In this document: one piece after another, positions 18,039 to 26,711 of the stretch
Layout: the number at the start of each line of letters is the position of its first letter
How positions within the stretch are numbered: position 1 is the first letter of the stretch
Assembly: GCA_964521255.1 (NCBI GenBank)
Contig: CAZFRM010000023.1
Coordinates: forward strand, 1-64,000
DNA length: 64,000 nucleotides
Direction of reading: 5' to 3'
Source: ZC4RG29 sp964521255
Lineage (GTDB): Bacteria > Bacteroidota > Bacteroidia > Cytophagales > Cyclobacteriaceae
The notes under the pieces: generated by a model
What the model saw: only the letters and a program-made list of their open reading frames with translations
The model's database searches: none
Told to the model about the DNA's origin: nothing
Position numbers and translations under genes: made by a program

Positions 18039-18512
18039 TTAAGTCTTTTTTGATCGTTGGACTTTTAACAGGTATTCGATGTCAGTCTGGTCTTTAAGTC
18101 GATTGACAAGGAGTTTATTAGCAATCAGATCGTCTAAATGTAAAATGGGTATTTGATAATCCTTTACGTTTAGCATTTGCTTTTGTTTGTAAGCTTCATC
18201 AAAATTTAACCCTTGGACTTTACTTAAAAAATCAATGCGTTCGGGTTCGCTGCCAATGTGGAAGATTACGACATTGGTAAAATCCATTTCACTAATTTTT
18301 TTTATCCCTTCAATATCGAATTGAAGTTTCTTGAATACTTCCAGTAATCTTGATTTGTTTTCATTCGTCGGCTTTAACCAAACGTCCATGTCGCCGGTGG
18401 CTCTAACATAACCATGATAGATCACTGCATAACCTCCAACCAAAATAAATTCAACTTCATTTTCCAGTAAAGCGACCAGCATTTCCTGGTGGGCAGGATG
18501 GGTAAAGTTCAT
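18039..18512 (-). CDS. Nucleotidyltransferase (DUF6036-like) coupled to cas9
   Basis: A 157-residue protein of the polymerase-beta-like nucleotidyltransferase superfamily. The GG motif and two acidic residues are in order: VGGYAVIYHGY (G26, G27) then TGDMDVW (D41, D43). A third acidic residue lies in ERIDFLSK (D94). The tail (ILHLDDLIANKLLVN) also matches DUF6036-type stand-alone enzymes, some of which act as toxins or antitoxins. Its ATG overlaps the cas9 stop as ATGA, so it is translationally coupled to cas9. It holds the place where csn2 or cas4 occurs in II-A/II-B loci but is unrelated to either. A chance cargo gene is the main alternative. Confidence 0.88.
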   Translation of the reverse strand: MNFTHPAHQEMLVALLENEVEFILVGGYAVIYHGYVRATGDMDVWLKPTNENKSRLLEVFKKLQFDIEGIKKISEMDFTNVVIFHIGSEPERIDFLSKVQGLNFDEAYKQKQMLNVKDYQIPILHLDDLIANKLLVNRLKDQTDIEYLLKVQRSKKT

Positions 18513-21500
18513 AGATCAATGATTATTTTTTTTATTGACCAGTCGGGCTTATTGAAATTGTAAAACCGATTCATTAGTTCAAAAAAATCCGAAAAACGTT
18601 GCTCAGGGGATAGCCCTGACCAATAGCCAATCTGATAGCTCTCAGCCTCTTCAGAGGAATTAGAAATAGTAATATTTTTTGATCCTGAATAGGCTATCTG
18701 AGGTTCAGTCACTTGGCTTACCTCTATGTTTTCAGAAGATGATGTGTACACCCTCTTCCCTCCATTCTTTACAATGTCTCCCAATCTACCTACTTTTAGT
18801 TTTATACAGTAATCTTTGATCATTATTCCATCAATAGATTTTTGATTTTTAGACTGAGGGCTACCCAAGCCGTATTCATTCTGAATGAGATAGCTTATTC
18901 CACGTTTCTCCTGTTCTTTTTTAGGAATATTGAATAGCAAGCTAGATACAGTAGCAGGAACAAAATTCCCCGTTGTATCACTGCTATCTGTGAATTTATA
19001 AATCCGTGCCACCTGCTCCTTCGTCAAATTACTAAAGTCAATTCGTGAAGAATTTTCTTTTTCATCCTCACTTGGAATATATACTAAATCGTTGGGAGAC
19101 AGGCTGAATAAAAAATTTCCTTTTTCTGCCTTGACCGGTATGAGAGGTGTATTTTCTTGTTCTTCTCGGGTTAATGTAGCGCGCCATTTTTGATGCTCAA
19201 TCACTTCATTTAAAGGAATGGTTTCATAATTTCTCTCGCCATTTTCATTTTCATAAATGGCAAAAAACAAATTTGTTCCTTGAGCGGCTATTACGAACTT
19301 ATCTTTTTTATTGCCTGTCTGTCCTACATTAAATTTATTACCCTTAGGCTCATATGTTCGCACCTTCAAAATAGGTTGATGAAACTTGCCATTATTAAGT
19401 GTAGCAATATTTCTATTCATCTCCTCAATTCCTTCAGGTGAGAATGCCAGTGATTCAGGGGGTATTTCTTTACCTTTTTCGTCTTTTTGTTCCGCATAAT
19501 GTCTCAAATGGTTTAAGAGAATTTTTTGAATACCTGTATCCGTAATACTTTTTATTTTTTTTTCGTTAAACGATGTGTCTAAGGAAACTCTTGAGGCTGC
19601 ATTGATACCATTACCCTGCTCATCAACTTCCCAATAAAATATCTCCACTTTGGAAATATCTTTGTTATTCCATTGATTATTCAGGTCTTTAAAATGTTTT
19701 GTTATTTTCTTTTTATCTAATCCGTCTTTAATCAGCTTTTTGATTTGGAGTTTTAGCGACTTGTCTGTAATGCTATCAACTTCATCAAGAGCTTTAGGTA
19801 AAGAAACTGTTTTAGCTTTGCGCAGTTTGATTAGACCTGCAACTGTATCCTGATGCATCGACTTACGGATAGCCCAACTATCGCCTTTAGTTTGTGAAAT
19901 AAAATCCTTTACAGGTTTTCCGTCTTTTCCTATTCTGATATTTCCATTTTCGTCTTTATAACTTTGGTACTTATTGCCCGTTTTGTTGATCACCCGCGTA
20001 TTTTGTTTGAAGCTTACCACAATCGTTTCTAGGCCATTTCGAGCATCAACCGTAAAAGTGCTCCAAGGTTTCAGAAAATCTTTTGGGACTTCTTTTTCCA
20101 CTTGTCGGCTTGCTTTTTTATCGAGATAAGATACTTTTTTAAATTTTCTTAGCTTCCTATTCAGGTCAAAACGTTCGTTGGATTTTGCGTGCTTGTTGTT
20201 CAATAGATTGATGTGGTCACGGGTAGCGCAGGCAATTACCAAGGCATCTAAAGCATGATGCCTGTGGTCAATACGTTTCTTTTGAAATCCCTTTGATAGT
20301 CCAATCGGAACAGTAGGCAGATATTTCTGATATTTTTCATTGTAAGCAGTAAATTCGTTTGAATTGGTCAGTGCATTCATTCGCTCGAAACGGGGTAAAA
20401 TTAAATCATTCCAGACGTCGCTCAATCCCCAGTCTTGCTTTAATGTAGATGTGATTTTTCCATTTCCTGGAATAACATTTTTGGAATTGATACCATCGTC
20501 ATTGACTTCAGAACGAACAATGTTTGATAAAACTGATGAAATAAATTTGGTGATGTAACGGGTATCGTTGATTTGCCGCTCAATCATTTTTTCGGGAACA
20601 TCTTCTAATAACAACTTGTTCCGTTTCGAACGGTTTTTTGTGTAATGTTGTTTTACAAAATCTTCATATTCGGTTACCTCAAAAATCTGTACGGTTTTTC
20701 CCAAGCCCAATTGGACTTTTTCCCCATGATGGCTTTTAATAAAAGCCAGGCCAATTTTATTTTCTTTCAAATCATTCACTGCGGATTCACAAATCACTTT
20801 ATTATTGAAGCTATCATCAAAATAAAGGCTTTGCGGAATGATATGTTCTATCTGATAATCCGTCGTAAACAACCTGTTTAAAGGAATGACAGCACCAGTA
20901 TATGGTGAACGATAACGTTGCTCTAACCATAATTTATATCTCAATAATTCGGATTTAGTAGGCTGAGCCATTTTGCTTATTTTTTCAATATCTTCGGTTA
21001 TTGGGTCGTAAACAAATTCTCCTTTTTTTTCATCATATCTTTCGTTATTGTTTAGGGCATATTCTTCAAAAATCTTTAGGGCATCTTGCTGATATGGTGA
21101 ATGAGGTCTAACACTTTTTACATGGCTATCATTCAGCATTTCTGCCAGTAACGCCTTGATACGAAGATTGGTATTTTCGTTTTCTGTTACCTGATTGGAT
21201 ATTTTTTTTCGATCTTCTGACGTGTTTTTCATTTCACGACCCAATTCGATATGAATTTCATCAAAGTAATCCTTAGCTCCATTGCCATACTTCACCCATA
21301 TATCTTTTACTACTCGAAGCGTTTCTGTTACTACCTGCTCCACAATCGGGTTGCGTAAAGAATGTTGTTTGAATTCTCCTAAAAACTTTTCCAAATCCTT
21401 TTCCGAATTCCATTTGCCTGCTATAGCCGCTTCGGAATGGTGACCGTAAACAATATAACTTGCCAACCATAGCTGTAAACCTTGAAAATGACTTTGTTCA

Positions 21501-23458
21501 GTCAGATGAATGGATTTTTCCCGAACCCTGTTTTTAATATCTTCGTCAAATTCTCCACTAAGGATTTTATCAATACGTTCTTTTGCTTTTATGTTGACGT
21601 TGTCCCAATTCCAGTATTTACCAATTTTCATCAATGGCAATAATTTTTTAATCGCTTTAGCGGAATAACTACCATATTCACTTTTAAAGGGCGGAAATTT
21701 CTTGAAACTATCTACAAAACTTTCGGTATCCAATTGATGCTTCTTGGCAAATGTTTTTAGTGCTTTTTCGTATTCTGTTTTATCTGTAACCGAGTAGATG
21801 ATATGCCATAGATGTTGTTCAATTTCTGCAGTTAAGAAATTATCAGGAACATTTTCAACTTTTTCTAACCGGATTTTGATTTGCGTCCCTGTTTCGTTGC
21901 AAGGATATGTTTTATCCTCAACAAAATTCCAGCGATGTGTTTTGTCATTTAGTTTAAAATGTTTGAGCAGTGCTTTTTGGTCAACTTCTTTTCTGTCGTT
22001 TAAGAATTCAAATAGTTTTTCGTAAGTCTCAGTACTATTTAAAAAGTCTGGTGTAACATTGGCATCCTCTTCTTTTTTGTAAATGTTCAAATTGTACATC
22101 CACTGCCAGAGTCTGAACTCCTGGTATAAAGGATGTGATTTTGAAATGGCTTTTAATGGTTGTAAAGCCTGTTTGCCATTTTCATCTTTTAGTAGCTTCC
22201 CGTCCTTGTTTTTCATTGGTCTATATTCCAACGAGCAATCACTGATGAATGATTTCTGACTTTTCAATGGGCGGTGATAGAAAATAATATCATCTAAGAA
22301 AAGATGGATAAAATCTCTTTTGCTTAACGAAAGTTGATGAGCTTCATTATTTTTATATAGCTCTCTAACACAATCGTTATATGCATCCTCATTTTGTAGT
22401 TCGGGATGAAACTCATTTTGTTTTTTTAAAATCGCTTTTAGCTCGCTCTTGTAAAATTTTCGTTCAATGGTTCGAACCAATTTCCCTTTGATTTTCTGCT
22501 TTGGATTTTGTAGCAAGGTGTCGTAAATGTATGCGCCGACTGTTTTCTTTGATTGATTAATTTCTTGTTCTGTTTTCTTTTTCACCAATGTCCAATCATC
22601 CTCACTTGGTGCTCTGAAACTCCTCTTTTCATTTCCTTCTTTGTCCTTTTTTATTGTTCCGTCATCATTTAAATCTGTAGTAACAATAAAATCCCTTACT
22701 TTACCTTTCCAATCAAACAAAGGTGTTTTGCTGGGCCTACGATACACCCAGCCATTTTCCAAAATCAGTGAATACCAAGTTTCATCCTTCCCCCTTTGTT
22801 TTTCATTGGCTTGCACCTCCACAATTTTCAAGGAATGAAACTCAACCAGCTTATTCGGATTTTCTTCTTCTTCCTCACCACGTAATTGATAATACCCACG
22901 CTTTTGATTGAAGTTAAGCAATATCCAGGCTAATTCTTCTTTACCTATTTTTTGATTAAGAGCTTTTTTGCGCAAATAATAAATCGTCCAGTCATAAGGA
23001 ACTAGTTTAGCTTCGCCCTTTTCATTTTTTAAAATGTGCTGCTGGCTTTTTTGGAAATCCTCCAACATTTCATTAAAGGCTTTTTTGAAGATGAACTCCT
23101 TATTATTATAAGCTAATTTTGGTTCGGACTCAGGAGTAAATTGCCCTAAACGATTATTAAAATCAATCTGATTAGCATAATGCTGCGGTAGAAATCCCAG
23201 AATGTTCAAAACCCTGTGCAGACGTTCACGTCTTAACAAATGGCGTTCTCTTAATCTCCTCATACTTCTGTAGCCTGTCCTTTCTGCAGTTTGTGAAACA
23301 GAGTTCCCTTTTCCAAATTCCCCCAAAATATCCTGGCTCATTGGGATAATGCGACTTCCTATTCCAAGAATTTTACCTTGCTTCTTTTCAAAATCTTGTT
23401 GGATTAAGGCCCATCCGATTGAGTTTGTTCCCAGGTCAAGTCCTAAAATTTTTTTCAT
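18509..23458 (-). CDS. cas9: Large type II-C CRISPR nuclease Cas9
   Basis: A 1649-residue RNA-guided DNA endonuclease, far longer than the usual 1000-1100 of II-C enzymes. All catalytic motifs are intact. RuvC-I has D8 (ILGLDLGTNSIGWAL). An arginine-rich bridge helix (RSMRRLRERHLLRRERLHR) follows. RuvC-II has E738 (IHIELGREM). The HNH domain has H872 (YQIEHIIPQS) and the asparagine in AVNDLK. RuvC-III has H1068 and D1071 (DHRHHALDALVIA). About 650 residues between bridge helix and RuvC-II form an expanded REC lobe, and about 580 follow RuvC-III, so the PAM-interacting end is also enlarged. Its stop overlaps the nucleotidyltransferase start by 4 bp; the tracrRNA is divergent and begins about 30 bp upstream. 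Confidence 0.98.
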   Translation of the reverse strand: MKKILGLDLGTNSIGWALIQQDFEKKQGKILGIGSRIIPMSQDILGEFGKGNSVSQTAERTGYRSMRRLRERHLLRRERLHRVLNILGFLPQHYANQIDFNNRLGQFTPESEPKLAYNNKEFIFKKAFNEMLEDFQKSQQHILKNEKGEAKLVPYDWTIYYLRKKALNQKIGKEELAWILLNFNQKRGYYQLRGEEEEENPNKLVEFHSLKIVEVQANEKQRGKDETWYSLILENGWVYRRPSKTPLFDWKGKVRDFIVTTDLNDDGTIKKDKEGNEKRSFRAPSEDDWTLVKKKTEQEINQSKKTVGAYIYDTLLQNPKQKIKGKLVRTIERKFYKSELKAILKKQNEFHPELQNEDAYNDCVRELYKNNEAHQLSLSKRDFIHLFLDDIIFYHRPLKSQKSFISDCSLEYRPMKNKDGKLLKDENGKQALQPLKAISKSHPLYQEFRLWQWMYNLNIYKKEEDANVTPDFLNSTETYEKLFEFLNDRKEVDQKALLKHFKLNDKTHRWNFVEDKTYPCNETGTQIKIRLEKVENVPDNFLTAEIEQHLWHIIYSVTDKTEYEKALKTFAKKHQLDTESFVDSFKKFPPFKSEYGSYSAKAIKKLLPLMKIGKYWNWDNVNIKAKERIDKILSGEFDEDIKNRVREKSIHLTEQSHFQGLQLWLASYIVYGHHSEAAIAGKWNSEKDLEKFLGEFKQHSLRNPIVEQVVTETLRVVKDIWVKYGNGAKDYFDEIHIELGREMKNTSEDRKKISNQVTENENTNLRIKALLAEMLNDSHVKSVRPHSPYQQDALKIFEEYALNNNERYDEKKGEFVYDPITEDIEKISKMAQPTKSELLRYKLWLEQRYRSPYTGAVIPLNRLFTTDYQIEHIIPQSLYFDDSFNNKVICESAVNDLKENKIGLAFIKSHHGEKVQLGLGKTVQIFEVTEYEDFVKQHYTKNRSKRNKLLLEDVPEKMIERQINDTRYITKFISSVLSNIVRSEVNDDGINSKNVIPGNGKITSTLKQDWGLSDVWNDLILPRFERMNALTNSNEFTAYNEKYQKYLPTVPIGLSKGFQKKRIDHRHHALDALVIACATRDHINLLNNKHAKSNERFDLNRKLRKFKKVSYLDKKASRQVEKEVPKDFLKPWSTFTVDARNGLETIVVSFKQNTRVINKTGNKYQSYKDENGNIRIGKDGKPVKDFISQTKGDSWAIRKSMHQDTVAGLIKLRKAKTVSLPKALDEVDSITDKSLKLQIKKLIKDGLDKKKITKHFKDLNNQWNNKDISKVEIFYWEVDEQGNGINAASRVSLDTSFNEKKIKSITDTGIQKILLNHLRHYAEQKDEKGKEIPPESLAFSPEGIEEMNRNIATLNNGKFHQPILKVRTYEPKGNKFNVGQTGNKKDKFVIAAQGTNLFFAIYENENGERNYETIPLNEVIEHQKWRATLTREEQENTPLIPVKAEKGNFLFSLSPNDLVYIPSEDEKENSSRIDFSNLTKEQVARIYKFTDSSDTTGNFVPATVSSLLFNIPKKEQEKRGISYLIQNEYGLGSPQSKNQKSIDGIMIKDYCIKLKVGRLGDIVKNGGKRVYTSSSENIEVSQVTEPQIAYSGSKNITISNSSEEAESYQIGYWSGLSPEQRFSDFFELMNRFYNFNKPDWSIKKIIIDL

Positions 23459-23474
23459 AATTCAATTTATATTA

Positions 23475-23482
23475 TACATTTG
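23475..23482 (+). promoter_or_regulatory. Probable tracrRNA promoter -7 element
   Basis: TACATTTG fits the Bacteroidota -7 consensus TAnnTTTG exactly. It lies 6 bp before the tracrRNA anti-repeat, at the right distance for a start near 23487. The -33 region overlaps the cas9 start codon and is only a T-run, so that half is weak. The overlap means tracrRNA and cas9 transcription may interfere. Confidence 0.6.
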
Positions 23483-23486
23483 TCCT

Positions 23487-23560
23487 ACTTGTTGAAAGCA
23501 AATCACAATAAGGATTATTCCGTTGTGAAAACATTTAAGGCGGGGTAACTCGCCTTTTTT
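23487..23560 (+). ncRNA. tracrRNA
   Basis: The anti-repeat at 23489-23509 (TTGTTGAAAGCAAATCACAA plus T) is the reverse complement of repeat positions 1-21, with one terminal G-U pair. A short nexus-like hairpin follows (GGA-TTAT-TCC). Then comes a terminator hairpin at 23539-23554 (stem GGCGGG/CTCGCC with loop GTAA, one G-U pair) and a T6 tract. Length is about 74 nt. It points away from cas9, in the same direction as the repeat strand of the array, which fixes the array's transcription sense. Confidence 0.95.
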
Positions 23561-23791
23561 AATTGTCCCATGCATTGCCCCAATTCTTCCGGTTCTTTCA
23601 ATCCATCCCTGCAACGTTCTGCTGATGATTAAATATAAGTCATGATATTTTTATATACCACAGTTCTCACCATTTTCAGGAAATGGATGGGATGGCTGGT
23701 GGTGAATTGCTTCCCATTGTTGCGTAAAATCTTTTTGTAAAACCGTAGCACTATATTGCCGAAATCTTAATGATTTATCATTTTCACTAGC

Positions 23792-24535
23792 ATGAACAAG
23801 ATCATTATCATCACCGGCGGAAGCCGCGGTATCGGTGCAGCCACTGCGTTACTGGCTGCAGAGCAAGGTTATAAAGTTGGTATCACTTATCATCAACAAC
23901 GTGACGCTGCAGAATCAATCGTTGAAAAGATTATTGAGAAAGGAGGAGAAGCTGTTGCCATACAGGCTGATGTAAGCAAGGAACAGGATATCGTCCGGAT
24001 GTTCGAAGAATTTGATAATCGTCTTGGCCGACTTACAGCCTTGGTTAACAACGTTGGTGTGTTGAAGCAGGGACGGTTGATAGATATGACGGCAACTCAT
24101 TTGGAATGGATTTTTTCTACGAATGTTATCGGAAGTTTTCTTTGCGCACGTGAAGCCATAAAGCGAATGTCAAAATCTAACGGTGGCAATGGTGGTGCAA
24201 TAGTAAATGTATCTTCTATGGCGTCAAAGCATGGTTCACCAAATGAGTACGTTGACTATGCCGCATCGAAAGGAGCTATTGATACCTTCACCATGGGACT
24301 GGCAAAAGAAGTAGCCAATGAAGGTATTCGTGTAAATGCAGTACGCCCGGGATTGATTCACACTGACATTCACGCCAGCGGTGGAGAACCGGGACGAATT
24401 GACCGGCTTAAAGATTCCATTCCCTTGAAGCGCGGCGGTTATCCCGAAGAAGTTGCCAAAGCAATACTTTGGTTATTATCCGATGAGGCATCGTATTCTA
24501 CGGGTGTCCTGTTGGATGTATCGGGAGGGAGGTAG
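23792..24535 (+). CDS. SDR-family oxidoreductase
   Basis: A 247-residue classical short-chain dehydrogenase/reductase. The NAD(P)-binding motif is TGGSRGIGAA near residue 8, the NNVGV motif follows near residue 88, the catalytic serine is in VNVSSMASKHG, and the Y-x-x-x-K pair is in YVDYAASKGA. The end (SYSTGVLLDVSGGR) is typical of glucose dehydrogenase/FabG-like members. It is cytoplasmic with no signal peptide. It stands alone 231 bp after the tracrRNA terminator, so it is not part of the CRISPR locus. Substrate unknown. Confidence 0.92.
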   Translation: MNKIIIITGGSRGIGAATALLAAEQGYKVGITYHQQRDAAESIVEKIIEKGGEAVAIQADVSKEQDIVRMFEEFDNRLGRLTALVNNVGVLKQGRLIDMTATHLEWIFSTNVIGSFLCAREAIKRMSKSNGGNGGAIVNVSSMASKHGSPNEYVDYAASKGAIDTFTMGLAKEVANEGIRVNAVRPGLIHTDIHASGGEPGRIDRLKDSIPLKRGGYPEEVAKAILWLLSDEASYSTGVLLDVSGGR

Positions 24536-24592
24536 AGTTTATGTTAAAAACTAATGGAAATTGGAGCTGTTTAAAATTCTTATCTTTACTAA

Positions 24593-24805
24593 ATGAGAAA
24601 AGCGGAATTTATACCATTCGACGAGAAGAAGACAAAACAGATGATAGAGGATGATGCGTTGGGCCCTGCCGGTCGCTTCAAAAAAATGTTTCAACTCATC
24701 TCAATGAGCTTGCTATTTTCTTCATCTAAGCAATTGAAGATTATTGAAAATGATGACCGCTTCATAACCCTCAACAGATTGAAGAGCTATGGAGAATTTG
24801 AATGA
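24593..24805 (+). CDS. Small hypothetical protein
   Basis: A 70-residue basic protein starting MRKAEFIPFDEKKTKQMIED and containing GPAGRFKKMFQLISMS. Codon use looks normal and no signal peptide is evident. It lies 57 bp after the SDR gene and may share its transcript. I do not recognise a family; the regular N-terminal polar and amphipathic pattern suggests a short helical protein. Confidence 0.5.
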   Translation: MRKAEFIPFDEKKTKQMIEDDALGPAGRFKKMFQLISMSLLFSSSKQLKIIENDDRFITLNRLKSYGEFE

Positions 24806-24878
24806 GAGGGGAAGTCAGAAGAGTAAGAATCTTTAACCGATTCACATCGGTACATCCTCATATCCGCACATCAAATAA

Positions 24879-26120
24879 TCATTTCGCGTCCCACGCTGGT
24901 CTTGAAATTCCATTCAGGTCATACACAACAACTCCATCACGAATAGTTAATTCACATTGTAATTTTTGTGTGCCGTCCATTCTGAATCCGGATGAGTCAA
25001 TAAAGCCAAACTTCCCTTTTTGCAAACTGAAGATGGAAATATCCGCTCCTGATCCTACAGAAAGATTTCCCAGTTCTTCATGTTGAATCACTTGCGCCGG
25101 GGTCCAGGTAGATGCACGGATGACCTGCTGGAGATCCATGCCCATGTTCAGAAACTTTGACATAACGTTTAACTGATCTTTCATTCCTGCATTCATGCTT
25201 CCGGTGTGAAAGTCGGTGCTGATGGTGTTGGGAAAGAATCCGCTCTTCAAAGCAGGAATGGCTTGTGAAAAGCGAAAGCTTCCACCGCCATGACCTACAT
25301 CGAATACAATTCCTCGTTTTTGTGCTTCGGTAACAAACGGAAGAAGTTTTCCATTGGTATCAACGATAGGAATTCTTGAACCGAGTTGCGCGAACGCATG
25401 TGTGAAAATATCACCGGGTCGTAAGTGTTTCATGAAAAGTTCTTCGATAGAAAGTGGAGGAGTAGTTCCGCCAAAGTCAATCATGACCGGAACTTTTGCT
25501 ATTTTCCCTGCTTCCACGGCACGATCAACCGGATCCCATTCGCGACCGGAATAATGTGCTACTTTAATCCCAACAATTTCTTTATGCCTCATCACGGTTA
25601 GGGCCGTCATCTTCGCATCCATGTCACCGAGATTTTGTTCATAAGCTCCGCCGCGCATACCCTCACCGACAATATTAAGAAATGACAATACCCTTGTTTT
25701 AGAATGCGCTATGGTTTGCGATTTGAAAGTGTTAAAGGTTTTCCACCCGGCACCACCGGCATCCACTACAGTTGTGACGCCGGTTCTAAAAGTAAATCCA
25801 TCAGGCGGCAGTGCTTCAAATCCATCACCGAGGTAGTGATCTTCCTGCGTTCCAAAAAAGTTATGTGAATGAATATCAATAAGACCCGGAGTTACATAAA
25901 GACCTTTTGCATCAATTACTTGTGCTTGCTTTGCATCAATGTTTTTTGCCACCATTACAACCTTCGTTTCTTTTAGGGCGACATCCATCACTTCGTTGAT
26001 GTTGTTTTTAGGATCAATCACATGTCCGCCTTTAATGACTATGTTATAGTCCTGAGCGTTGACGAGTGAGTTGATAAAACAAATACAGACAAAGAAGAAC
26101 AGTGTTAATTTGTTACGCAT
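24879..26120 (-). CDS. Exported amidohydrolase/deacetylase-family metallohydrolase
   Basis: A 413-residue TIM-barrel metallohydrolase of the type known as EF_0837/AHA_3915-like deacetylases. A Sec signal peptide (ends INSLVNAQ) sends it out of the cytoplasm. Metal-binding motifs are present: GLIDIHSHNFFG (H-x-H), HAFAQLG, DVGHGGGSF and STDFHTGS with the catalytic aspartate. In many bacteria this family is encoded beside a SelA-like PLP enzyme, and such a gene occurs here at 29257. The likely reaction is removal of an acyl or carbamoyl group from an amino-sugar acid or D-amino acid derivative; the exact substrate is not known. It is the last gene of the reverse-strand cluster. Confidence 0.85.
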   Translation of the reverse strand: MRNKLTLFFFVCICFINSLVNAQDYNIVIKGGHVIDPKNNINEVMDVALKETKVVMVAKNIDAKQAQVIDAKGLYVTPGLIDIHSHNFFGTQEDHYLGDGFEALPPDGFTFRTGVTTVVDAGGAGWKTFNTFKSQTIAHSKTRVLSFLNIVGEGMRGGAYEQNLGDMDAKMTALTVMRHKEIVGIKVAHYSGREWDPVDRAVEAGKIAKVPVMIDFGGTTPPLSIEELFMKHLRPGDIFTHAFAQLGSRIPIVDTNGKLLPFVTEAQKRGIVFDVGHGGGSFRFSQAIPALKSGFFPNTISTDFHTGSMNAGMKDQLNVMSKFLNMGMDLQQVIRASTWTPAQVIQHEELGNLSVGSGADISIFSLQKGKFGFIDSSGFRMDGTQKLQCELTIRDGVVVYDLNGISRPAWDAK

Positions 26121-26159
26121 GATGCAGGTTTAGTTTAGTATGTATCTCCGGGTTTCAAA

Positions 26160-26615
26160 TCAGATGTAAGCGATGCAATCAATTTCAACAAGCGAGTCAC
26201 CTGGCACTCCACCATATACCGCTACCGTTGTGCGTACAGGAGGTTTGCTTCCAAAGCGACCTCGGTAAGCTTCGTTCATGGCTTTGTAATCGTTTAAGTC
26301 GTGGAGGAATACACTTACTTTAAGAACCTTCTCCATAGAAGATCCGGCTTTGATCAATTCTTTCTCCACTTCATCCAACACATGCTTTGTATGAGCGGTT
26401 ATGTCGCCATCAAAATGTGCTCCTTTACCGGCGATGAATACAAGATTTCCGAACTTGGTTGATCCGGAAAACAGGGGAACGTCCTGTTCATCTTTCACGA
26501 CATTGAACACTTCTTTTTGTGGAGCAGCGTCTGCTTTTGTTGCTACACCCAGTCCTACAATACCGGCAACGGATGCCAGTATCTTTTTTAATGTTGATCT
26601 TCTTTGTTCTTTCAT
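26160..26615 (-). CDS. Exported RidA/YjgF-family enamine/imine deaminase
   Basis: A 151-residue RidA-type protein, a family that hydrolyses reactive enamine/imine intermediates released by PLP enzymes. The N-terminus has a twin-arginine-like signal (KEQRRSTLKKILASVAGI) with cleavage near ADAAPQ. The RidA domain shows LVFIAGKGAHFDGD, the central VLKVSVFLHDLNDY and PVRTTVAVYGGVPGDSLVEI with the substrate-contacting arginine. It lies between the amidohydrolase and a PQQ dehydrogenase gene. An exported RidA makes sense here because the cluster also encodes a predicted exported PLP enzyme. Confidence 0.88.
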   Translation of the reverse strand: MKEQRRSTLKKILASVAGIVGLGVATKADAAPQKEVFNVVKDEQDVPLFSGSTKFGNLVFIAGKGAHFDGDITAHTKHVLDEVEKELIKAGSSMEKVLKVSVFLHDLNDYKAMNEAYRGRFGSKPPVRTTVAVYGGVPGDSLVEIDCIAYI

Positions 26616-26711
26616 GGTTACTGTGTTTTAGATATTATGGGTTTGTACATTTTGTTTCCCGCAGATAACGCAGATTGAAATTTATAAAAACCTGAGAGAA
26701 ACAATTTTCTT

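Noticed and set aside
23459..23600. Searched for csn2, cas4 or a second effector gene near cas9
   Set aside because: None is present. The only extra gene is the nucleotidyltransferase, which lacks any Csn2 or Cas4 feature.
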